Source: Staphylococcus equorum (GTDB lineage Bacteria > Bacillota > Bacilli > Staphylococcales > Staphylococcaceae). From it: DNA of 64,000 bases. Within the stretch, counting starts at the first letter, position 1. Every line of letters starts with the position of its first letter. The notes beneath the pieces were generated by a model. The model had not been told where the DNA came from and did not search any database. It saw only the letters and a program-made list of their open reading frames with translations. Position numbers and translations under genes: made by a program. Of this stretch, positions 10,629 to 19,650 are shown piece by piece. The stretch covers positions 62,001 to 126,000 of the forward strand of contig NZ_LNNB01000009.1 of assembly GCF_001747895.1 (NCBI RefSeq), read 5' to 3'.

Positions 10629-13259
10629 TTGAATAAATTAATCTTAGTTGATGGTAACAGTCTTAGCTTTAGAGCTTTTTACGCTTTGCCATTGTTACAA
10701 AATAAAGCAGGTATTCATACCAATGCCGTGTATGGTTTTGCGATGTTGCTTGAAAAAATTATAAAAGAAGAACAGCCTACACATTTCTTAGTTGCATTCG
10801 ATGCTGGAAAGACAACGTTCAGACACTCACAATATAGTGAATATAAAGGTGGACGTCAAAAAACACCACCTGAATTAAGTGAACAATTTCCTTATATCAG
10901 ACAATTATTAGATGCTTATCAAATTAAGCGCTATGAGTTAGACAATTATGAAGCGGATGATATTATCGGTACGCTGAGTAAACAAGCAAATGAAGAAAAA
11001 TTCCAAACGATTATCGTAACTGGTGACCGAGATTTAACACAACTTGCTACAGATGACGTGACAATCTATTATACTAAAAAAGGTGTAACAGACGTTGATC
11101 ATTACACGCCGGAATTTATAGCCGAAAAATATGATGGTTTGGTTCCAGAACAAATTATTGATATGAAAGGCTTAATGGGTGATGCTTCAGACAATATTCC
11201 AGGTGTTGCAGGTGTTGGCGAGAAAACAGCAATTAAATTATTGAAGCAATTTTCAAATGTTGAAAATGTCTATGAACACCTAGATGAAGTATCAGGTAAG
11301 AAATTAAAAGAGAAACTTGAAAATAGTAAAGATGATGCTTTAATGAGTAAGGAACTTGCGACAATTAATTGTGAAAGTCCAATTGAAGTATCCTTAAACG
11401 AGACTAAGTTACAAGAAAATCCAGATACAAATGATAAAATTGAATTATTTAAAAAATTGGAGTTCAAACAATTGTTGGACCAAATAGATGTTGATGGTAG
11501 TAGCTCAAGTGTTGAAGAAATGGAAATCAATACAGTGAGTGATTTTGCACAGGTTGATTTTAACAACTTGGCTGCCGCAGCTATACATTTTGAGTTAGAT
11601 GGTTCTAATTATTTAAAAGATGACATATTAAAATTTGCTTTATATGATGGCACACACCATGTTGTTATTGATGCACATAAGATGCATGATTATCCAGAAC
11701 TTATTGCATGGTTAGAAGATAGTACTACAGAAAAGAATGTATATGATGCTAAAAAATCATATGTCGTCGCACATAGATTAGATATCGCGATTAAGCACAT
11801 TGTGTTTGATGTGATGTTAGCAAGTTATATTATTGATCCATCCCGTACAATAGATGACGTCAATTCAGTTGTTACGAATTATGGTCAGTATTACGTACAA
11901 CAAACCATCGCTATTTATGGTAAAGGTAAAAAAAGACAGTTGCCTGAAGATGAAGTTCTGAATCATCATGTAGCAACTATTATAGAAGCAATTAGTGCGA
12001 CTAAACCTAAAATGGCAGAACAACTAGATGAATATAACCAAACAGATTTACTATATGATTTAGAGTTACCATTGGCACGCATTTTAAGTGAAATGGAAGA
12101 AACAGGTATTTATACAGTTGCCGATGATTTAAAAGAAATGGAAAAAGAGATTCAAAGTAAATTAGATGTGTTAATAAAAAATATACATGAAGCTGCAGGA
12201 GAGCCATTTAATATCAATTCACCAAAACAGTTAGGTGTTGTATTATTTGAAACGTTAGAGTTACCTGTAATTAAAAAAACGAAGACTGGTTATTCCACAG
12301 CAGTAGATGTGTTAGAACAATTACAAGGTGAACATCCAATTATTGAACATATCCTTGAATATAGACAACTTGCTAAATTACAATCTACGTATGTAGAAGG
12401 ATTACAAAAAGTAATAGCTGAGGATAATCGTATTCATACACGTTTTAACCAAACGCTAGCACAAACTGGTAGATTGTCATCAATTGATCCTAACCTACAA
12501 AATATACCTGTTCGTTTAGAAGAGGGTAGAAAAATTAGAAAAGCGTTTAAATCTACAGATGAAAACAATGTCATATTTGCAGCCGATTACTCACAAATTG
12601 AATTAAGGGTATTGGCGCACATCACGCAAGATGAAAGTATGAAACAAGCATTTATTAATGATGAGGACATTCACACAGCTACAGCTATGAAAGTATTCAA
12701 TGTGCAACCAGATGAAGTTGATGGCACGATGCGTAGACAAGCGAAGGCAGTGAATTTCGGAATTGTTTATGGTATAAGTGATTATGGTCTAAGCCAAAGT
12801 TTAGGCATAACAAGAAAACAAGCCAAACAATTTATTGATGATTATTTAGATAGTTTCCCTGGTGTTAAACAATATATGGAAGATATTGTTAAAGACTGTA
12901 AAGCTCAGGGCTATGTTGAAACATTATTACATCGTCGTAGATATATACCTGATATCACAAGTAGAAACTTTAATTTAAGAGGTTTTGCAGAAAGAACCGC
13001 AATGAATACACCAATTCAAGGTACAGCTGCAGATATTATTAAATTAGCCATGGTTAATTTTGCAAATGAAGTTAAAGATACGGATTTCCATGCGCAACTT
13101 TTATTACAAGTGCATGATGAATTGATTTTTGAAGTACCTAAAGAAGAAGTAGAAGCATTTGAAAAATTTATTGAAAAGATTATGGACAATGCGATAGAGT
13201 TAGATGTACCATTAAAAGTTGAATCTAGCTATGGTCAAACATGGTACGACGCAAAATAG
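10629..13259 (+). CDS. polA: DNA polymerase I
   Basis: Repair and Okazaki-fragment polymerase of 876 residues. The N-terminal 5'-3' exonuclease carries VDGNSLSFRAFYALP, DNYEADDIIGT and VTGDRDLTQL. The middle exonuclease-like domain lacks the DxE catalytic pair (HFELDGS is where it would be), so proofreading is probably absent, as in other Gram-positive PolA. The polymerase domain has AADYSQIELRVLAH, RRQAKAVNFGIVYG and QVHDELIFE. The start is the TTG at 10629: GGAGG (10616-10620) lies 8 bases before it and the protein then begins NKLILVDGNS. An ATG at 10596 would add 11 unrelated residues. mutM follows after 15 bp. Confidence 0.96.
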   Translation: MNKLILVDGNSLSFRAFYALPLLQNKAGIHTNAVYGFAMLLEKIIKEEQPTHFLVAFDAGKTTFRHSQYSEYKGGRQKTPPELSEQFPYIRQLLDAYQIKRYELDNYEADDIIGTLSKQANEEKFQTIIVTGDRDLTQLATDDVTIYYTKKGVTDVDHYTPEFIAEKYDGLVPEQIIDMKGLMGDASDNIPGVAGVGEKTAIKLLKQFSNVENVYEHLDEVSGKKLKEKLENSKDDALMSKELATINCESPIEVSLNETKLQENPDTNDKIELFKKLEFKQLLDQIDVDGSSSSVEEMEINTVSDFAQVDFNNLAAAAIHFELDGSNYLKDDILKFALYDGTHHVVIDAHKMHDYPELIAWLEDSTTEKNVYDAKKSYVVAHRLDIAIKHIVFDVMLASYIIDPSRTIDDVNSVVTNYGQYYVQQTIAIYGKGKKRQLPEDEVLNHHVATIIEAISATKPKMAEQLDEYNQTDLLYDLELPLARILSEMEETGIYTVADDLKEMEKEIQSKLDVLIKNIHEAAGEPFNINSPKQLGVVLFETLELPVIKKTKTGYSTAVDVLEQLQGEHPIIEHILEYRQLAKLQSTYVEGLQKVIAEDNRIHTRFNQTLAQTGRLSSIDPNLQNIPVRLEEGRKIRKAFKSTDENNVIFAADYSQIELRVLAHITQDESMKQAFINDEDIHTATAMKVFNVQPDEVDGTMRRQAKAVNFGIVYGISDYGLSQSLGITRKQAKQFIDDYLDSFPGVKQYMEDIVKDCKAQGYVETLLHRRRYIPDITSRNFNLRGFAERTAMNTPIQGTAADIIKLAMVNFANEVKDTDFHAQLLLQVHDELIFEVPKEEVEAFEKFIEKIMDNAIELDVPLKVESSYGQTWYDAK

Positions 13260-13274
13260 AAAGAGGGTATTATA

Positions 13275-14147
13275 TTGCCTGAATTACCAGAAGTAGAACA
13301 TGTAAAAAGAGGTATTAAACCTTTTGTTAAAGGACAAACAATTGAATCAGTTACTTTTTCTGACAAAGTGCATGAAGGTAAAGCAAACAAACGTGAAACA
13401 ATAATTAAAGGTTTAGAATTAGATACGTTTAAACGCTTTACTGAGCATTTTACAATAAATGATATAGAAAGACGAAGTAAGTATATCGTTTTCTATTTAG
13501 AGAAAGACGGTGAAGAAAGAATACTCATTAGCCATCTGGGTATGGCTGGTGGTTTCTTTGTAGTCGATAAAATAGAAGATATTAGTGTTCCAAATTATCG
13601 TAAACATTGGCATGTTATATTTAAATTAAATAATGATAAGTTGCTTGTCTATTCTGATATTCGCCGCTTCGGTGAAATTAGAAATGTGCCATCATTTGAA
13701 GCGTATCCATCATTTTTAGAAATCGCTCCAGAACCATTTGATGAAGAAGCAATGCCACATTACTTATCATGGTTTAATAAAAAACTTTATCAGGACAAGC
13801 CAATTAAACAAATGATTTTAGATCATCGGGTCATTTCGGGCTGTGGTAACATTTATGCGTGTGAAGCGCTTTTTAGAGCAGGTATCCATCCAGCGCGTCT
13901 ATCAAAAGAGTTAAATAATCAAGAACGAGAAATATTATTTTATTATGTTCGAGATGTATTAGAAGCGGGTATAAAATATGGTGGAACGAGCATATCTGAT
14001 TATCGTCATGCAGACGGTAGTACAGGTACGATGCAATTACATCTTAATGTTTATAAACAAAAGATATGTAAAGTGTGTGGAAGTGATATTGAAACTCAAG
14101 TTATTGCAACGCGAAATAGTCATTTCTGCGCTACATGTCAAAAATAA
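13275..14147 (+). CDS. mutM: Formamidopyrimidine-DNA glycosylase (Fpg)
   Basis: Removes 8-oxoguanine and other oxidised purines and cuts the abasic strand. The 290-residue protein begins PELPEVE, where the proline after the removed initiator is the catalytic nucleophile and the glutamate the acid. GNIYACEALFRAGIHP is the helix-two-turn-helix, and the C-terminal zinc finger is CKVCG...CATCQK. The start is TTG with AAAGAGGG in front. It sits between polA and coaE with gaps of 15 bp on each side, an operon of repair and coenzyme genes as in Bacillus. Confidence 0.96.
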   Translation: MPELPEVEHVKRGIKPFVKGQTIESVTFSDKVHEGKANKRETIIKGLELDTFKRFTEHFTINDIERRSKYIVFYLEKDGEERILISHLGMAGGFFVVDKIEDISVPNYRKHWHVIFKLNNDKLLVYSDIRRFGEIRNVPSFEAYPSFLEIAPEPFDEEAMPHYLSWFNKKLYQDKPIKQMILDHRVISGCGNIYACEALFRAGIHPARLSKELNNQEREILFYYVRDVLEAGIKYGGTSISDYRHADGSTGTMQLHLNVYKQKICKVCGSDIETQVIATRNSHFCATCQK

Positions 14148-14162
14148 AGGAAGAGTGATATT

Positions 14163-14786
14163 ATGCCAAAAGTTATAGGACTAACAGGTGGTATCGCATC
14201 AGGTAAATCTAGTGTTTCGGAATTATTAACCGTACATGGTTTTAAAGTTGTAGATGCAGATGTTGCATCACGCCAAGCAGTAGAAAAAGGTACCAAAGGA
14301 CTAGAACAAGTTAAAGAAGCATTTGGAGAAGAAGCAATAGATGAAGATGGCAATATGAATAGATCATATGTAGGAGATGTCATATTTAATCATCCAGAGA
14401 AAAGATTGGAATTAAATGAAATTGTTCATCCTATTGTTAGAGATATCATGGAACAAGAAAAAGAAGCTTATCTTGAGCAAGGCTATAACGTAATTATGGA
14501 TATTCCGTTATTATTTGAAAATGACTTACAAGATACTGTGGATGAAGTTTGGTTAGTATACACTTCTGAAAGTATACAAATTGATAGATTGATGGAACGT
14601 AATGATTTATCAATGGAAGATGCGAAGGCACGTGTTTATAGCCAAATTTCAATTGATAAAAAACGTAGAATGGCGGATCGTGAAATTGATAACCGTGATA
14701 CGAAATTAGAATTGAAACAGAACTTAGAACAATTGCTCGTAGAGGAAGGTTATATTCACAACAATACTGAAGAAGAAGCACAATAA
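14163..14786 (+). CDS. coaE: Dephospho-CoA kinase
   Basis: Phosphorylates the 3'-hydroxyl of dephospho-CoA, the last step of coenzyme A synthesis. The 207-residue protein has the P-loop [14 protein letters not shown] at the N-terminus, [14 protein letters not shown], and the LID-like stretch with [12 protein letters not shown]. It is a single kinase domain. GGAAGAG precedes the ATG. It is the last gene of the polA-mutM-coaE unit, which ends in a hairpin 75 bp downstream. Confidence 0.95.
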   Translation: MPKVIGLTGGIASGKSSVSELLTVHGFKVVDADVASRQAVEKGTKGLEQVKEAFGEEAIDEDGNMNRSYVGDVIFNHPEKRLELNEIVHPIVRDIMEQEKEAYLEQGYNVIMDIPLLFENDLQDTVDEVWLVYTSESIQIDRLMERNDLSMEDAKARVYSQISIDKKRRMADREIDNRDTKLELKQNLEQLLVEEGYIHNNTEEEAQ

Positions 14787-14862
14787 ATCATGAGTCTTTA
14801 AATGATGATTATCGTAAGCTTGATTTAATATACATTAGTATGGTTTAATAAGTATATTCTGA

Positions 14863-14905
14863 AGTACTACTCAACTTATAATTTAAGTTTGAGTGGTACT
14901 TTTTC
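14863..14905 (+). terminator. Terminator after coaE
   Basis: AGTACTACTCAACTTA pairs with TAAGTTTGAGTGGTACT and is followed by TTTTTC. Confidence 0.8.
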
Positions 14906-14997
14906 AATATGAAGTTAAATTATTTGGATAAACTTATTATGAAAAGGGCTCTTTAAGTTCATAGGTATGCGGAATTTAAATTTTTTTAAATTTATTT

Positions 14998-15013
14998 TAG
15001 AAAACGCTTTCTT
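14998..15013. promoter_or_regulatory. cre-like site before gapB
   Basis: TAGAAAACGCTTTCTT is a symmetric site with the AARCGYTT core of cre and mismatches only at the two outer T/A positions of the consensus. It lies about 60 bp before the gapB start, just upstream of a TATACT (15030-15035). Repression of the gluconeogenic GAPDH by CcpA on glucose would fit, but is inferred. Confidence 0.5.
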
Positions 15014-15075
15014 GTACTTTTATTTATGTTATACTATTTCCATAAAGTATAACACAAAAACAAGGGGTGCTTTGA

Positions 15076-16101
15076 ATGACGACAAATATTGCAATTAATG
15101 GAATGGGTAGAATAGGAAGAATGGTATTAAGAATCGCTTTGAAAAATAAGGATTTAAATGTAGTAGCAATTAATGCGAGCTACCCTCCTGAAACGATTGC
15201 CCACCTAATTAATTATGATACAACTCATGGTGCTTATGATTTAAAAGTAGAGCCTATAGAAAATGGCGTCAAAGTTGATAATCATGAGATTAAGCTTGTA
15301 GCGGAAAGAAATCCTGAGCACTTACCTTGGGAAACGCTGAACATCGATATCGTTATTGAAGCTACTGGAAAATTCAATCATGGAGATAAAGCTGTTGCAC
15401 ATATTAATGCAGGCGCTAAAAAAGTATTGCTTACTGGCCCATCTAAAGGTGGAGAAGTCCAAATGATTGTCAAAGGTGTTAATAATGAGCAATTAAACAT
15501 TGAAGAGTATGACATATTTAGCAATGCTTCATGTACTACAAACTGTATTGGTCCAGTTGCAAAAGTATTAAATGACCAATTTGGTATACAAAACGGTTTA
15601 ATGACAACGGTTCATGCCATTACGAATGATCAAAATAATATAGATAATCCGCATAAAGATTTAAGACGTGCGCGTTCTTGCAATGAAAGTATTATTCCAA
15701 CTTCAACAGGTGCTGCAAAAGCACTAACAGAAGTTCTACCTGAATTAGATGGTAAATTGCACGGTATGGCATTAAGAGTGCCGACGAAGAATGTTTCATT
15801 AGTGGATTTAGTCGTTGATTTAGACACGAATGTAACGGCTGAACAAGTCAATCAAGCATTTAAAGATAATGACTTAGACGGTGTGATTGCAACTGAAGAT
15901 GCACCTTTAGTATCTATGGACTTTAATACAAACCCACATTCAGCAATTATTGATACACAAAGTACAATGATTATGGGTGATAATAAAGTTAAAGTAATCG
16001 CGTGGTATGATAATGAATGGGGTTATTCAAATAGAGTAGTAGATGTAGCTGAACAAATAGGTCAATTACTCAAAAATGATGTTGGTGCTGTCACAAATTA
16101 A
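15076..16101 (+). CDS. gapB: Glyceraldehyde-3-phosphate dehydrogenase, gluconeogenic type
   Basis: Interconverts glyceraldehyde 3-phosphate and 1,3-bisphosphoglycerate. The 341-residue protein has the Rossmann start INGMGRIGRMVLR, the catalytic cysteine in NASCTTNCIGP and the catalytic histidine in TTVHAITNDQ. In staphylococci the GAPDH next to nrdR is the second, gluconeogenic enzyme (GapB), while the glycolytic gapA lies with pgk and tpi elsewhere. Assignment to GapB therefore rests on position and on the family variant, such as the NDQNN segment after the histidine. It is monocistronic, with its own promoter region and a downstream terminator. Confidence 0.9.
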   Translation: MTTNIAINGMGRIGRMVLRIALKNKDLNVVAINASYPPETIAHLINYDTTHGAYDLKVEPIENGVKVDNHEIKLVAERNPEHLPWETLNIDIVIEATGKFNHGDKAVAHINAGAKKVLLTGPSKGGEVQMIVKGVNNEQLNIEEYDIFSNASCTTNCIGPVAKVLNDQFGIQNGLMTTVHAITNDQNNIDNPHKDLRRARSCNESIIPTSTGAAKALTEVLPELDGKLHGMALRVPTKNVSLVDLVVDLDTNVTAEQVNQAFKDNDLDGVIATEDAPLVSMDFNTNPHSAIIDTQSTMIMGDNKVKVIAWYDNEWGYSNRVVDVAEQIGQLLKNDVGAVTN

Positions 16102-16200
16102 AGTACACATTTATAACAGTTAATAATGATCTATTTGATTAAATTTTAAGAAACTACCATGTTTAGACTATACGACATTATAATAGAAAGTATTATGTAT

Positions 16201-16254
16201 ACTCCTTTTGAAGTGATGCACATTGATAGTGCCTACTTTGAAAGGAGTTTTCAT
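16201..16254 (+). terminator. Terminator after gapB
   Basis: ACTCCTTTTGAAGT pairs with ACTTTGAAAGGAGT (16235-16248), followed by TTTTC. The rest of the 394-bp gap to nrdR holds a likely nrdR -10 (TATAAT at 16457-16462, with TTGTGA 15 bp upstream) and nothing else I can name. Confidence 0.75.
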
Positions 16255-16495
16255 TTTGTCGTTTAAACCTATATAATAGATGATTGTAGAAATAGACAAT
16301 GGTGAATTTACTGAGCATGTTAAACTTACTGTCAGAGAGACGTAATAAGTATTTTAATTTCTAACAATATTTGGGATGTTAGTGATAAAAATTACATAAT
16401 GCATTAAGTATTTTACATGTATCATAGTGATTCTTTTGTGACATACATATTTATAGTATAATGATAAGTAATCAAAACGAGAGGGTGATAATTCG

Positions 16496-16966
16496 ATGAA
16501 ATGCCCGAAATGTAATTCGACTCATTCTCGTGTTGTAGACTCTAGACATGCAGATGAAGTTAATGCGATTCGACGTAGAAGAGAATGTGAAAAGTGTAGT
16601 ACGAGATTCACAACTTTTGAACATATAGAAAAAAGACCACTTATTGTGGTGAAAAAAGATGGTACGCGGGAACAATTTTCACGTGAAAAGATTTTAAATG
16701 GATTGGTACGCTCATGTGAAAAAAGACCAGTACGTTATCAACAATTAGAAGATATTACGAATAATGTTGAATGGAAGTTACGTGATGAAGGACATGCAGA
16801 AATTTCTTCAAGAGAAATTGGAGAACATGTGATGAATTTGCTTATGCACGTAGATCAAGTATCATATGTTAGATTTGCATCTGTATATAAAGAGTTTAAG
16901 GATGTAGATCAACTATTACAATCTATGCAAGGTATTTTAGCTGGAAATAAACGGAGTGATTCTTAA
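16496..16966 (+). CDS. nrdR: Transcriptional repressor NrdR
   Basis: A 156-residue repressor of ribonucleotide reductase genes that senses ATP/dATP. The N-terminus is a zinc ribbon (CPKC near residue 3 and CEKC near residue 31) followed by [13 protein letters not shown]. An ATP-cone domain occupies about residues 49-139 ([20 protein letters not shown]). GAGAGGGTGATAA precedes the ATG. Its stop is immediately adjacent to the dnaB start, which puts it at the head of the nrdR-dnaB-dnaI operon, as in related Firmicutes. Confidence 0.96.
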   Translation: MKCPKCNSTHSRVVDSRHADEVNAIRRRRECEKCSTRFTTFEHIEKRPLIVVKKDGTREQFSREKILNGLVRSCEKRPVRYQQLEDITNNVEWKLRDEGHAEISSREIGEHVMNLLMHVDQVSYVRFASVYKEFKDVDQLLQSMQGILAGNKRSDS

Positions 16967-18373
16967 ATGGGGTTACAATCATATGATTATGGTTTGAGAC
17001 CACATGATAATTTTACTGTTGTGCGAAATTTCTATTTGAACAGTAAGCATCTAGAAATTTTAAATAGATTGTTCACACCAATGATTGGTGCAAATGCAAT
17101 TGGTTTATATCATTATTTGAATCAGTTTGTAGAATATGAAGCGGATTCTGTATTGACGCACTATATAATTATGAGTGAGTTAAAGATTAATTTATTAGAA
17201 TTTAGAAAAGATATGGACTTATTAGAGGGTATTGGTTTAGTTAAAACATTAGTGAATCATGATGCACAGCATTCGTCTTTTGTTTATCAGCTTGTTCAAC
17301 CACCCTCAGCAAAACAATTTTTCAGTGATCCAATGTTATCAGTGTATTTGTTTAGTGAAGTAAGCAAACAACGTTATCAACAATTGAAACGCCATTTTGA
17401 ACATAAAAAGCAAATTGACTTTAATAAATATCAAGATGTGACACGTAATTTCACTGATGTGTTTAAGGTACCTAATAAGTCCTTAGATAACGATACAAAT
17501 GAAATCCAAAGTGAAACGGCATATGAAGGTTTAAACTTGTCACAAGTGCACTTTGATTTTGAAACACTATATGATTTATTACAAAATCACTTTATTAGCA
17601 CAAAAATTATAGATAAAGAAGCAAAAGCTTTAATCACACAAATCGCGACCCTATATGGTTTAACGCCTGAGCCGATGAAGCGCATCATTTTAAAATCTAT
17701 AACAAGCGCACAAGAACTTTCGTTTGAAGAATTAAGAAAACATGCAAGAACTTATTATTTGATGGAGCATGAACAACAAATGCCATCTTTAAATATAAAA
17801 ACTAACAATTATGCAGATAACACAACCCAAGTTGATCAAACGCAGAATGATAACCAAACTCAAAACCAAACACCAAATGAGGATAACTCTGCTACATGGT
17901 TAAAACAGTTAGAAGAAACAAGTCCAATAGATATGTTAGCATCTTGGTCAGAATCTGAACCGACAACACAACAAAAATATATGATTGAAGAGTTAGTAGA
18001 ACGTGAACAATTGTCATTCGGTGTCATTAATATACTGTTACAATTTGTGATGCTGAAAGAAGACATGAAGCTACCTAAGTCTTATATTTTTGAAATAGCA
18101 TCCAATTGGAAGAAAAAAGGCATCAAAACAGCGGAACAAGCATATCATTACGCGATAAAAGTGAATCAACCTAAGACTGAAAACAAGTCATCTAAACCTT
18201 ATTATAAACAAAAACAACTGGCATCGAGAGAGATGACGCCTAAATGGTTAGAAGAGCGAGATAACAAAGCAGAAACTGACACTTCAAATAATAATGAAGA
18301 TGATGAAAAATTGAAGAATGATAGAGAACAGTTTTTAAATCAACTTAAAGATAGATGGAAGGAGGACAAATAA
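16967..18373 (+). CDS. dnaB: Replication initiation / membrane attachment protein DnaB
   Basis: The Gram-positive DnaB, a helicase co-loader that acts with DnaD and DnaI at oriC and restart sites. It is not the replicative helicase. The protein has 468 residues. An N-terminal winged-helix DDBH1-type region is followed by a C-terminal DDBH2 region around residues 315-400 (PIDMLASWSESEPTTQQKY). The two are joined by a low-complexity Q/N/T-rich linker at about 280-305. The tail is highly charged. GGAGTG lies before the ATG, and the gene starts directly after the nrdR stop and abuts dnaI. Confidence 0.93.
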   Translation: MGLQSYDYGLRPHDNFTVVRNFYLNSKHLEILNRLFTPMIGANAIGLYHYLNQFVEYEADSVLTHYIIMSELKINLLEFRKDMDLLEGIGLVKTLVNHDAQHSSFVYQLVQPPSAKQFFSDPMLSVYLFSEVSKQRYQQLKRHFEHKKQIDFNKYQDVTRNFTDVFKVPNKSLDNDTNEIQSETAYEGLNLSQVHFDFETLYDLLQNHFISTKIIDKEAKALITQIATLYGLTPEPMKRIILKSITSAQELSFEELRKHARTYYLMEHEQQMPSLNIKTNNYADNTTQVDQTQNDNQTQNQTPNEDNSATWLKQLEETSPIDMLASWSESEPTTQQKYMIEELVEREQLSFGVINILLQFVMLKEDMKLPKSYIFEIASNWKKKGIKTAEQAYHYAIKVNQPKTENKSSKPYYKQKQLASREMTPKWLEERDNKAETDTSNNNEDDEKLKNDREQFLNQLKDRWKEDK

Positions 18374-19297
18374 ATGAAACCTTTTAATCAAATTATGGGC
18401 GATTCAAACGATTTATCAAAAAAAATTGCCAAAATAAAAAAAGATGTCGTCAATGATCCAGACGTTAAACAGTTTCTAGAGTCACATAAAGCTGAATTGA
18501 CGAATGCAATGATAGATGAAGATTTGAATATTTTACAAGAATATAAAGATCAAGAAAAGCGTTATGATGGTCATAAATTAAAAGACTGTCCCAATTTTGT
18601 TACAGGTCATATTCCTGAATTATATATCGAACATAATCATATAAAAATTCGCTACTTACCTTGTCCTTGTAAAATTAAACATGATGAAGAACGGTTTAAT
18701 AAACATTTAATTACGTCGCACCATATGCAACGTGACACACTAGATGCAAAACTTGAAGATATATATATGGATAGAAGAGATAGATTAGATGTCGCAATGG
18801 CTGCTAACCAAATTTGTGAAAAAATAACAAATAAAGAGACCCAAATTAAAGGTTTATATTTACATGGTCCATTTGGTACTGGTAAATCATTTATCCTTGG
18901 CGCAATTGCAAATCAATTAAAAACTGAAAAGATACCATCTACAATTGTTTATTTACCAGAATTTATCCGTTCGCTTAAAGGCGGGTTTAAAGATGGTACT
19001 TTTGAAACGAAACTCTCTAGAGTGAGAGAAGCAAATATATTAATGTTAGATGATATAGGCGCTGAAGACATCACGCCATGGGCACGAGATGAAGTGATTG
19101 GACCATTGCTACATTATCGTATGGTTCAAGAGTTACCTACATTTTTCAGTTCTAATTTAAGTTTTGAAGAATTAGAATATCACCTCTCTGTTACACGAGA
19201 CGGTACAGAAAAAACAAAGTCCGCAAGAATAATGGAAAGAATCAAAACATTATCGACACCTTATTTCTTAGAAGGAAAAAATTACAGGAACGATTGA
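18374..19297 (+). CDS. dnaI: Primosomal protein DnaI (helicase loader)
   Basis: An AAA+ ATPase of 307 residues that loads the replicative helicase. The N-terminal domain contains a zinc-binding region (CPCKIKHDEERF followed by a histidine cluster near 110-117). The C-terminal ATPase has Walker A GPFGTGKSF and Walker B ILMLDDIGAE, with sensor SSNLSFEELE. GGAGG is 9 bases before the ATG, within the end of dnaB. It is the last gene of the operon. The promoter for the thrS leader overlaps its stop codon. Confidence 0.95.
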   Translation: MKPFNQIMGDSNDLSKKIAKIKKDVVNDPDVKQFLESHKAELTNAMIDEDLNILQEYKDQEKRYDGHKLKDCPNFVTGHIPELYIEHNHIKIRYLPCPCKIKHDEERFNKHLITSHHMQRDTLDAKLEDIYMDRRDRLDVAMAANQICEKITNKETQIKGLYLHGPFGTGKSFILGAIANQLKTEKIPSTIVYLPEFIRSLKGGFKDGTFETKLSRVREANILMLDDIGAEDITPWARDEVIGPLLHYRMVQELPTFFSSNLSFEELEYHLSVTRDGTEKTKSARIMERIKTLSTPYFLEGKNYRND

Positions 19298-19321
19298 AAT
19301 CTAAAATAAATGTTGTATAAT
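19294..19321 (+). promoter_or_regulatory. Promoter of the thrS T-box leader
   Basis: TTGAAA at 19294-19299, a 16-bp spacer and TATAAT at 19316-19321. The -35 box overlaps the dnaI stop codon (19295-19297). Confidence 0.6.
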
Positions 19322-19344
19322 AAACTTAAATCTAAATCATAAAA

Positions 19345-19582
19345 AATGAAATGAAGACGAGATGAATAAACCACTACTTCACAGAGAACCAGTAAAAGAT
19401 GAGATGCTGGTAAGTAAGTTAATTCGTTACTACTTTATAATTGATGTTGTAATGAACATCCGGCTCAAGACCGTTATCTTACGTAGAGTAAAGTTATGTA
19501 TATCAAATACATCATAACTTTAATTTAGGGTGGTACCGCGAAGACCTCGTCCCTTTTTAGGGATGGGGTCTTTTTGTTTTTT
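19345..19582 (+). ncRNA. T-box riboswitch (threonine) before thrS
   Basis: The 353-bp gap between dnaI and thrS holds a T-box leader. The conserved T-box sequence AGGGTGGTACCGCG is at 19527-19540. It is followed by the terminator GACCTCGTCCCT / AGGGATGGGGTC and TTTTT (19543-19575). Upstream lie the stem I elements. Uncharged tRNA-Thr should stabilise the antiterminator and allow thrS expression. The class is certain from the motif; I could not assign the specifier triplet with confidence. Confidence 0.93.
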
Positions 19583-19650
19583 TGAGTCTAATTCAGTATA
19601 AACGTCATTTCATTTTGATTTAAGTGCTTGAATAAATAGGAGGGTTTTTT

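Noticed and set aside
16280-16345. A 21-codon ORF (MIVEIDNGEFTEHVKLTVRET) in the gapB-nrdR gap
   Set aside because: It has a protein-like composition but no ribosome site, and I recognise no parent gene. It could be a remnant but cannot be supported.
16967-18373. Replicative DNA helicase
   Set aside because: The gene name DnaB is shared, but the protein lacks Walker motifs and is the Gram-positive initiation protein.
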